From positions 1-64,000 of the forward strand of contig JAZRVF010000010.1 in the NCBI GenBank assembly GCA_045599005.1: 64,000 nt of DNA, written 5' to 3'. The notes beneath the pieces were generated by a model. That model worked only from the letters and a program-made list of their open reading frames with translations, was not told the origin of the DNA and did no database searches. This DNA is from Treponema_I sp045599005 (GTDB taxonomy: Bacteria; Spirochaetota; Spirochaetia; Treponematales; Treponemataceae). The first letter of the stretch is position 1. Each line of letters starts with the position of its first letter. The position numbers were made by a program, and so were the translations under genes. Below, in pieces: positions 54,288 through 61,208 of this stretch.

Positions 54288-54316
54288 TTGCATAAAACAT
54301 AGAATTTGTGTACAAT
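54288..54316 (+). promoter_or_regulatory. Promoter of efp
   Basis: TTGCAT, 17-nt spacer, TACAAT. The short leader contains TTGGAGGA before the ATG at 54348. Confidence 0.65.
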
Positions 54317-54347
54317 AAATCGATTTTTTTTATTGGAGGACCCTCAG

Positions 54348-54914
54348 ATGATTAGAGGCGGCGATATTAATAAAGGAACAGTTCTTTTGATTAAGAATGC
54401 ACCCTACCTTGTTGTAGAGCGCGAGTTCGTTAACCCCGGAAAAGGAACAGCTTTTGCCCGCTGCAAGCTCAAGAACCTTAAAGACGGATCTGTTCTCAGC
54501 CAGCAGGTTTTCAAAACCCCGGATATGCTTGAAGATGCTACAGTTGATACAATCACAGCCCAGTACCAGTACATGGATCAGGACAACTACATCTTTATGG
54601 ATACAACTTCTTTCGAAACAATCAATGTTCCGTTGACACTCAACGAAAACCTCAAATATTACCTGAAAGAAGGAGAGGAATATCCTATCGTTATCTGGGA
54701 CGAAAACCCCATCGATGTTAAGATTCCTCAGAAAATGGTATTCACAGTTGCCCAGAGCGAGAACTACGTTAAAGGTGATACTGTTTCAGGTGCAACAAAA
54801 CCGATTATTACAGAGACAGGACTCACAGTCCGCGTTCCTCTGTTCATCAATCAGGATGAGCGCATCCGCGTAAACACAGAAACAAACGAATACCTCGAAC
54901 GTGTAAACGACTGA
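54348..54914 (+). CDS. efp: Elongation factor P
   Basis: A 188-residue three-domain protein that rescues ribosomes stalled at proline stretches. The tip loop reads EFVNPGKGTAFAR, so the modified residue is Lys32, matching the adjacent EpmA. SGATKPIITETGLTVRVPLFI holds the later family motifs (GATKPIITETGL). The ATG at 54348 is fixed by GGAGGA and the family start. It has its own promoter and terminator. Confidence 0.97.
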   Translation: MIRGGDINKGTVLLIKNAPYLVVEREFVNPGKGTAFARCKLKNLKDGSVLSQQVFKTPDMLEDATVDTITAQYQYMDQDNYIFMDTTSFETINVPLTLNENLKYYLKEGEEYPIVIWDENPIDVKIPQKMVFTVAQSENYVKGDTVSGATKPIITETGLTVRVPLFINQDERIRVNTETNEYLERVND

Positions 54915-54932
54915 TATCGGTTTCTGACTGAT

Positions 54933-54979
54933 AAATGCTGCCAGTTCTGGAATTTTGCCAGTAGGGCAGCATTTTTTTT
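54933..54979 (+). terminator. Rho-independent terminator of efp
   Basis: AATGCTGCC pairs with GGGCAGCATT and ends in eight T, about 20 nt past the stop codon. Confidence 0.9.
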
Positions 54980-55042
54980 GCCTGGAACAAACCTGATTTT
55001 TTCACACTTTCAATATTTTTTCAAAACATTTCATCTTTTTCG

Positions 55043-55070
55043 TTGACAAAAATCAGGAGATGGATATACT
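55043..55070 (+). promoter_or_regulatory. Strong forward promoter reading antisense to tRNA-Val
   Basis: TTGACA, 16-nt spacer, TATACT. A transcript from here would start near 55077 and cross the tRNA-Val gene in antisense to reach the regulator gene at 55269. No closer promoter for that gene is obvious. Confidence 0.6.
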
Positions 55071-55138
55071 AAGCCCAGAAAGTTTTTCAGAAATTGAAAT
55101 AATTATTAAAAAAGTGGATTTGATTGAAACGAAGGATT

Positions 55139-55212
55139 TGGGCGATACTGGAATCGAACCAGTGACCCCAAGCGTGTCATGCTTGTACTCTAACCATCTG
55201 AGCTAATCGCCC
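55139..55212 (-). tRNA. tRNA-Val (GAC)
   Basis: Folds fully: acceptor GGGCGAT/ATCGCCC with discriminator A, anticodon stem CAAGC/GCTTG with loop ATGACAC, T stem ACTGG/CCAGT with loop TTCGATT. The anticodon GAC reads GTC/GTT. CCA is not encoded. Confidence 0.95.
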
Positions 55213-55228
55213 TTGTTTCGTGATGTAT

Positions 55229-55256
55229 ATTATCAAATCCGGACCACTTTGGTCAA
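55229..55256 (-). promoter_or_regulatory. Promoter of tRNA-Val (GAC)
   Basis: TTGACC, 16-nt spacer, GATAAT, placed 16 nt before the 5' end of the tRNA. Confidence 0.6.
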
Positions 55257-55268
55257 TAGGAGGATAAT

Positions 55269-55958
55269 GTGCATATATTGCTATTAGCGAAAAAAAGTGT
55301 CCTGACAGATGTGATTTTCGAAACTATTACTTCTGCAGGTCATAAATGCTGGTTCTGCTCAGACTTCGGACTGATGCATGACGAATGGAGGAGACGCCGC
55401 CCTGTCCAGTTTGTCTTAATCGAGGATAGTTTTTTACCCACATTGCCATCCTATCCGCTGACTCCCATGATCCAACAATGGGACAAAGATGTTCTGCTGA
55501 TAAAATTCTTTCACGAACTGAAAGAGCCCCTGACAGCCGGCCTCCAGGAAGACGAACACTTTACTCAGATTCAGGAACTCCAGGAACTGGCGGATAACAT
55601 CTATAAAGCTTTGGATTTTTTCAGTTTCAAGGAATCGCTTCTTTCCTCAGACCTGACAAATGATTCCATTTCCAGAAACAAAACTTTCAGCCCATTACAG
55701 ACCAGTCTTCTCCGGATTCTGTTCCAGAATGAAAACTCCACTGTTGACATTGAGCAGATACAGAAGGCCTTATGGAACGATGACAAAGATCATACAGACA
55801 CAGTCTATACAACTGTCCATAAATTGAAAAACCGGCTCAAAGCAACACATTCCCTTTACCAGATTGAAAAAGGAAAAGGATGCTGCTACAGAATCCGAAA
55901 CACGGCCCCTTCAGTAGAACAGAGCATTCTTCCATATCCGACAGATTTTAATTTTTGA
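55269..55958 (+). CDS. Atypical response regulator with winged-helix DNA-binding domain
   Basis: A 229-residue putative transcription factor. The C-terminal half (about 140-212) is an OmpR/PhoB-type winged helix: PLQTSLLRILFQN, VDIEQIQKALW and TVHKLKNRLKA, ending GCCYRI. The N-terminal part resembles a receiver: Asp53 in VLIEDSFLP aligns with the phospho-Asp of PhoB. However, the acidic metal-binding pair near residues 8-10 is replaced by AKK, and the KP motif is missing. Phosphorylation is thus doubtful. The GTG start follows AGGAGG. No histidine kinase is next to it; targets unknown. Confidence 0.75.
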   Translation: MHILLLAKKSVLTDVIFETITSAGHKCWFCSDFGLMHDEWRRRRPVQFVLIEDSFLPTLPSYPLTPMIQQWDKDVLLIKFFHELKEPLTAGLQEDEHFTQIQELQELADNIYKALDFFSFKESLLSSDLTNDSISRNKTFSPLQTSLLRILFQNENSTVDIEQIQKALWNDDKDHTDTVYTTVHKLKNRLKATHSLYQIEKGKGCCYRIRNTAPSVEQSILPYPTDFNF

Positions 55959-55970
55959 CATTGACGGGAA

Positions 55971-56017
55971 TAAAAAAAGGGCCGTCACACAGAATGAACT
56001 GATGACAGACCCGTTTT
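55971..56017. terminator. Bidirectional terminator between regulator and cheY
   Basis: GGGTCTGTCA pairs with TGACGGCCC; on the minus strand it is followed by seven T (end of the che operon), and on the plus strand by TTTT (end of the regulator gene). Confidence 0.75.
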
Positions 56018-56046
56018 ATTCAAAGCTTTACTGGATTATCAGCTTA

Positions 56047-56481
56047 CTATTTCAGTGCAGCACCGATGCGCTCAAGAACCTTTTTGCGGTCAAGAGGCTT
56101 TACAATATAGTTTTTTGCACCCAGCAGCAGTGATTTCTTTACAAGTTCTTCTTTTCCAAGAGCACTTACCATAACAACACGAGCATTCTTGTCAAATGTC
56201 ATAATATGTTCAAGTGCTGTGATACCATCCATTTTAGGCATTGTAATATCCATTGTAACGATATCAACATTTGGACAGAGTTCCTTGTATTTATCAACAC
56301 CTTCTTTTCCATCTTCAGCAGTTGCAACAACTTCATAGCCTTCACTGCTCAAAATCTGTCCAAGCTGTTTTGCAACAAAGATTGAATCGTCAACAACAAG
56401 AACACGTACTTTTGTTCCGTCGTCTTTTACCCCTTCGGGAGTTCTTTCGTTAATTGAAGGAAAATCCTGTTTAGTCTTCAT
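56047..56481 (-). CDS. cheY: Chemotaxis response regulator CheY
   Basis: A 144-residue receiver that carries the signal from CheA to the flagellar switch. It has VVDDS at 30-33, phospho-acceptor Asp78 in VTMDITMP, a Ser in VSALGK in place of the more common Thr, and Lys128 in IVKPLD. A 23-residue N-terminal extension precedes the receiver. AAGAGG lies before the ATG. Last gene of the che operon. Confidence 0.95.
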   Translation of the reverse strand: MKTKQDFPSINERTPEGVKDDGTKVRVLVVDDSIFVAKQLGQILSSEGYEVVATAEDGKEGVDKYKELCPNVDIVTMDITMPKMDGITALEHIMTFDKNARVVMVSALGKEELVKKSLLLGAKNYIVKPLDRKKVLERIGAALK

Positions 56482-56501
56482 AAATAAATACCTCTTCTGT
56501 A

Positions 56502-56966
56502 TTACATATGTTCCCGAATGGCAACATTTACTTCCACTTTACCCTGCTCTGTGATCATCGGAACGATAAGAGCTTCAACCTCATGGTCAGAAATTTCCAT
56601 TCTGTCACCGGTAAACAATGCAGGAGGAGTAAGGTCAAACTTGAATCCCAAATCATGCAGCTTTGTTACAGCCTGGGCTGTAATCAGGTTTGCCAGCTCT
56701 GTGATTGTTGCTTTTGCCAGTTCATCAAACTGAGTCAGTTTCTCCATGTTCATCTGTGAAGCAATATTCATTGCTGTTTCCATAGACATGTCAAACAAAA
56801 CACGGCCTTCAACATCACCAGCAAGACCAACGAGTGCAGCAACACCCATAACAGGCATTGAAGTTGATTTCAGATACAAATCTCCGCGTTTTACTTCGCC
56901 TCCCAATACTTCTTTCAAAATATTAAAAGCAGTTTCTACAAACGGATTAATATACTCAACACGCAT
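56502..56966 (-). CDS. cheX: CheY-P phosphatase CheX
   Basis: A 154-residue member of the CheC/CheX/FliY phosphatase family that dephosphorylates CheY-P. The catalytic E-x2-N motif lies in ITELANLITAQA near residue 95. MRVEYINPFVETAFNIL is the typical start. In Borrelia and Treponema, CheX is the main CheY-P phosphatase (established). AAGGAG precedes the ATG. Confidence 0.94.
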   Translation of the reverse strand: MRVEYINPFVETAFNILKEVLGGEVKRGDLYLKSTSMPVMGVAALVGLAGDVEGRVLFDMSMETAMNIASQMNMEKLTQFDELAKATITELANLITAQAVTKLHDLGFKFDLTPPALFTGDRMEISDHEVEALIVPMITEQGKVEVNVAIREHM

Positions 56967-57032
56967 ACTCTCACTCCTTATTAGTATCGTATATTTCTGA
57001 ACAAAAGTTCAGACAAACTTTGTTTTTAAGAA

Positions 57033-58418
57033 TCAATTCTTACTGTAACAGGTAAGAATTCCTGATTTTGCAGCCTTCCATTTTCCGGATGCTTCCAAAG
57101 ATTCATTTTCACCAACAAAGACAACTGCATTTCCTTTGATTTTTTCAACAAAATCTGCTTCCAGAGCAGTCTGCTGTTCTTCATTCAGGAAAGAAAGCAT
57201 ATCCCGTGTGAAAATAAGATCAACAGCCGGCATAGAACTTGTATTCATACAATCATGATACTCAAACATTACCATATCTTTGATTGTCTGAATAAATGTG
57301 TAGGCACCGGATACTGTCTTTGATACAAAAGGCTTCATCCATGACTCTGCAACATTCGGCGGAACCTGAAGAAGAGGTGCATTTGAAACATTCAGAAGAT
57401 CAACATCCTGTGCATAGATTCTGATGCGGGCATCAGGATACTTCTTTCTGAGAACACAGGCCAGACTGTATGATTCATAACCTTTTCCACAACCCGGGTT
57501 CCACACCACAATCTGATGGGCAGAATTGTTGGGAAGCATTTTATACAGCTCATTGGCATAGGATTCATCCCAGAATGCGCCTGTATTTGTTGAATAGAAC
57601 GCTGACAGGAATTCATCAGCATCTTTTTCATTTGCCAACTGGATTCTGTCTTTTCCGCGGTCCGCAGCCCATTCACTGAGCCGTTTTCTGAACCAGGTAT
57701 CATTGAACCGTGTAACATTGAATTTACGCAGGGTTTTCAATGAATCCTTTACAAAGCCATACTCTGTTGCAAGCTGATCATCCGCAGCCGCTTTCGGAGC
57801 AGCTGGCTGGACTGTTGCAGCAGGTGTTGAAGCTGCCGGTGTCTGAGACTGGGAAACAAGTGAAATCTTCTGTTCTTCAGAACTGTTCACCTTTTCTTCT
57901 TTTGCACGAGCCCCAAAAATACGGTCGATATCCAGCAAAATATACAAGTGCCCGTTGCTTTCAACAACGCCCGAGATATATTTAATGCTGATATCGCCAA
58001 ACAACGGATGAGGAGGCTGAATGGAACTTTTCTGGATTCCGACAACCTTATCAATGGCATCAACAACCACGCCAAAGTTCTGCTCCCCGACGTCTACAAT
58101 AATCATGTTTTCCATTTCATTGCCGGTACGCTCAGCAACCGGAATGTTGAAAAACAGGCGCAGGTCAAGAATAGGGATAATATCACCACGCATGTTGTAC
58201 ACACCCAGAACAAAGGGGGCTGTATTAGGTACGTATGTGAAACGCCCTGCCTTGGCAATTTCCTTGACCTTCATGATGTCGATCGCATAGTCTTTTCCAG
58301 CCAAAGAAAAGGCTACCATCTTAAAATCAACATTTGCAGCTATTTTTTCTCTCTGCTCTTCCTGAATCTCTTCATTCAGAGACTGCAAATTCATAACATT
58401 ATCTGCAACTGCTTCCAT
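57033..58418 (-). CDS. cheW: CheW-CheR-like fusion protein
   Basis: A 461-residue coupling protein. Residues about 30-175 are a CheW domain (FSLAGKDYAIDIMKVKEI, VLGVYNMRGDIIPILDLR). A Pro/Ala/Thr/Gln-rich linker spans 180-220. Residues 225-461 resemble a CheR methyltransferase (VVWNPGCGKGYESYSLACVL and LIFTRDMLSFL). The SAM-binding loop and receptor-contact residues are altered, so the domain may be structural rather than catalytic. In Treponema denticola such a CheW-CheR-like protein is part of unusual chemoreceptor arrays (established). The ATG at 58418 follows GGAGAG and lies inside the cheA end region. Confidence 0.92.
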   Translation of the reverse strand: MEAVADNVMNLQSLNEEIQEEQREKIAANVDFKMVAFSLAGKDYAIDIMKVKEIAKAGRFTYVPNTAPFVLGVYNMRGDIIPILDLRLFFNIPVAERTGNEMENMIIVDVGEQNFGVVVDAIDKVVGIQKSSIQPPHPLFGDISIKYISGVVESNGHLYILLDIDRIFGARAKEEKVNSSEEQKISLVSQSQTPAASTPAATVQPAAPKAAADDQLATEYGFVKDSLKTLRKFNVTRFNDTWFRKRLSEWAADRGKDRIQLANEKDADEFLSAFYSTNTGAFWDESYANELYKMLPNNSAHQIVVWNPGCGKGYESYSLACVLRKKYPDARIRIYAQDVDLLNVSNAPLLQVPPNVAESWMKPFVSKTVSGAYTFIQTIKDMVMFEYHDCMNTSSMPAVDLIFTRDMLSFLNEEQQTALEADFVEKIKGNAVVFVGENESLEASGKWKAAKSGILTCYSKN

Positions 58419-58420
58419 AA

Positions 58421-60901
58421 TCACTCTCCACGGGCGGCAAGAATCTCAAGATCCTGCTCACTCAAAGCATCAAGTTCCTGCTTGACACCAAGTTCCAGCA
58501 GCTGACTGACGTCAATAATCAATGATACAGAACCGTCACCCAGAATAGAAGCACCTGCGATACCCGGAGAATTCGTAAACTGGTCGCGCAAAGGTTTGAT
58601 AACCACGTCTTCTTCTCCGATAAGTGCATCTACCATAATACCGAGTTTTTTGTCTGCGGTACCAACAATTACAATGAAACTGTATTCTGATTCAACAGCA
58701 TTCTTAATACCGAACAGACGGCTGAGCCGAAGAATACTGATTACCTCATTACGAACATTAAGAACTTCGTAGTTATCGATGTGGTTAATCTCATTTGTAT
58801 GGATACGGACACTCTCAATAACGGAAGCAATCGGAATTGAATAGGTTTCAGAACCGACACGAACCAGAAGACCCTGGATGATTGCCATAGTAAGAGGAAT
58901 ACGGATGCTGAATTTACTTCCCATTCCTTTTTCAGAAGTTACATTGACAGAACCATTCAGTTTTTCAATCTGTTTCTTCACAACATCCAGACCTACACCA
59001 CGGCCTGAAACATTTGTAATCTTTGCCGCCGTTGAGAAACCGGGCTCAAACATCAACTGGAAGGCTTCCTGATCAGAAAGCACTTTGCTGGGATGAATCA
59101 GTCCGCGCTCTATGGCTTTGTTACGGATCTTTGCAACGTCAATACCACGGCCGTCATCAACAATATCGATGACAATAAGGTTTCCTTCGTTGCTTGCCTT
59201 CAGAAGAAGTGTTCCTTCATCCTGCTTGCCGGCCTCTGCGCGGTCTTCTGGTGTTTCAATTCCGTGATCCAGAGAGTTACGCACACAATGCATGATAGGA
59301 TCAAGAAGATCTTCAATAACAGCTTTATCAAGCTCTGTGTCTTCACCTTCAATCACCAGGTTGACCTTTTTGTTGAGGTCACGGCTGAGATCACGTACAA
59401 CGCGGGGGAAGCGTGAGAAAATCTGACTGATCGGAACCATTCGGATTTTCATTACACCTTCCTGAAGTTCTCCTGCGATACGACCCAGGTTCTGGGTTGA
59501 AGAACGGAATTTTCCGGCAATATTCTTGAAAGAAGTGTCAAAAGAATCAAAAACCGTGTACAGATCACCAAAATCATTATTCAAGGTGTTCTTAATCTCT
59601 TTAAGAGATCTGCCCTCATCAGCAGATTCAATGTACCGCGGAATCTGGTCAAAAAGTTTGCGCACCTTGTCTTTGTATGCAGCTTCCAGTGACTGAAGCT
59701 GAGACTGGAGATCACCCACCTGGAGTGCAGTCTGGTTGAACGCAGCCTTTGTAATGACAGTTTCACTGACAAGGTTCAGCAGATAGTCGATACGACGTGA
59801 ATCAACACGAAGAACGCTGCTTGAAGAGGAGTGACCGGAGGAAGCAGCATGCTGTGTTTTTGCCGTATTCTGTGCAACAGGTGCAGAAACTTCTTCCGAA
59901 GGATTTTCTGCAGGTTTTTCTTCTGCGACAGGTTCCTGAACAGGTGCCTGCTGAACCGGAGTTTCAGCCTGTACAGGTGCAGGAGTCTGAACCGGAGCAG
60001 GCTTCGGAGTTTCTTTCTGTACGGCAGCAGGGGCAGAAACCGTGACTGCAGGAGCCTGGGCACTTACGGAAGAAGCACCGTCAAGGCATTTTGCATCTGT
60101 GCTGAGAGTAACGTCATCAAGGAAAGATGCGTCTTCCAGCTCTTCAGAGCCAGCCTTTGTCGCAACATAATATACAACGACGGGATGGAAAACATCCTCG
60201 TAAAGTTCGTCAAAATCAGGGAAAGTCTTAAGTACGGTTCCTTTGCTCTTGAGAGAGGCAAAAACCTGAATACCGCCTACGCTGTTCATCAGATTTGATT
60301 CATCAAAGGTTACAGTGACACTCCAGAGTTTCTCACCGCTCTGGCAGGAATCCTTGAGTTCAATCATCTCTGCTTCTGAAATCGCAGGAACAGAAACGGA
60401 AGAAACTGCCGCTGCAGGCTGAGGAGCCGGTTCCGGATCGGGAGCACGCTGCTGGAAATCAGCAAGCGAAGGTTTGGGAGAAGAGGATTTCTTTTTCTCA
60501 CCCTTTTCCGGAATGAAAGAACGAAGCTTTGCTTTGATCGGTTCCACATCTTCTGAATAGACGGAACCTTCAGAACGGGATTCGAGCATTGCCTTGATAA
60601 TATCAATCGCAGAAAGAAGCACATCAACAACCGGCTCTGTCACGGTGATTGTGTTGGAACGCAATTCATCCAGCAGGTCTTCCACCACATGGGTAAAGCC
60701 AGACAACTCGTGCATTTCTACGGTTGCAGAACCACCTTTAAGGGTATGTGCAGCTCTAAAAATCTCGTCAATGGCCTCATGATTCGAGGGGTCATTTTCT
60801 ATAACAAGAATATTGCTCTCAAGGTTTTCCACCTGCTGATCAGCTTCAGCAAAGAAGTCTTTAAGCAATTCCTCATTATTCAAGTCAAGATAGTCACTCA
60901 T
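58421..60901 (-). CDS. cheA: Chemotaxis histidine kinase CheA
   Basis: An 826-residue cytoplasmic kinase. P1 holds the phospho-accepting His52 in AAHTLKGGSATVEM. A P2-like domain spans about 195-275. A linker of about 100 residues is rich in Pro, Val and Gln (PAPVQTPAPVQAETPVQQ). Dimerisation P3 follows, then the P4 kinase (N box HCVRNSLDHGIE, G box DDGRGIDVAKI, GFSTAAKITNVSGRGVGLD in pieces) and P5, which is CheW-like. The ATG at 60901 has no ribosome site; TAGAAT lies 8 nt upstream with TTGACT before it. First gene of the operon cheA-cheW/R-cheX-cheY. Confidence 0.96.
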   Translation of the reverse strand: MSDYLDLNNEELLKDFFAEADQQVENLESNILVIENDPSNHEAIDEIFRAAHTLKGGSATVEMHELSGFTHVVEDLLDELRSNTITVTEPVVDVLLSAIDIIKAMLESRSEGSVYSEDVEPIKAKLRSFIPEKGEKKKSSSPKPSLADFQQRAPDPEPAPQPAAAVSSVSVPAISEAEMIELKDSCQSGEKLWSVTVTFDESNLMNSVGGIQVFASLKSKGTVLKTFPDFDELYEDVFHPVVVYYVATKAGSEELEDASFLDDVTLSTDAKCLDGASSVSAQAPAVTVSAPAAVQKETPKPAPVQTPAPVQAETPVQQAPVQEPVAEEKPAENPSEEVSAPVAQNTAKTQHAASSGHSSSSSVLRVDSRRIDYLLNLVSETVITKAAFNQTALQVGDLQSQLQSLEAAYKDKVRKLFDQIPRYIESADEGRSLKEIKNTLNNDFGDLYTVFDSFDTSFKNIAGKFRSSTQNLGRIAGELQEGVMKIRMVPISQIFSRFPRVVRDLSRDLNKKVNLVIEGEDTELDKAVIEDLLDPIMHCVRNSLDHGIETPEDRAEAGKQDEGTLLLKASNEGNLIVIDIVDDGRGIDVAKIRNKAIERGLIHPSKVLSDQEAFQLMFEPGFSTAAKITNVSGRGVGLDVVKKQIEKLNGSVNVTSEKGMGSKFSIRIPLTMAIIQGLLVRVGSETYSIPIASVIESVRIHTNEINHIDNYEVLNVRNEVISILRLSRLFGIKNAVESEYSFIVIVGTADKKLGIMVDALIGEEDVVIKPLRDQFTNSPGIAGASILGDGSVSLIIDVSQLLELGVKQELDALSEQDLEILAARGE

Positions 60902-60909
60902 AGTTTTAT

Positions 60910-60937
60910 ATTCTATCCATTCACTTTCATAAGTCAA
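60910..60937 (-). promoter_or_regulatory. Promoter of che operon (leaderless)
   Basis: TTGACT, 16-nt spacer, TAGAAT, then 8 nt to the ATG at 60901. The 60902-61208 spacer otherwise holds AT-rich sequence and the thrA signals. Confidence 0.55.
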
Positions 60938-61110
60938 GTAATTGTTTTGGCGTATCTTTTTTGTGCGAATTCGGTGAATTTTTTAAGACACTCCAAAATC
61001 TCCAATTTCTTTAGTATTATTATACTATATTTCAAAAAAGTCAAAATGTCCTGTGCATTTTTTGATTTTTTCCTTTCTTTCTTTCATTTTTCTGTCTTTC
61101 TTCCATAATA

Positions 61111-61197
61111 TTGCTTTCATTTGCACATTATCCATAGAATTTCATTCCTGTTTTTGGTAAACTGACCGCAGACTAAAAGAGGAATGCATAACATTCC
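61111..61197 (+). promoter_or_regulatory. Promoter and palindrome upstream of thrA
   Basis: TTGCTT (61111), 18-nt spacer, TAGAAT (61135-61140). A perfect GGAATG-N5-CATTCC palindrome at 61181-61197 ends 4 nt before the TGAGG ribosome site and could control translation or bind a regulator. Confidence 0.45.
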
Positions 61198-61208
61198 AAA
61201 TGAGGTAA

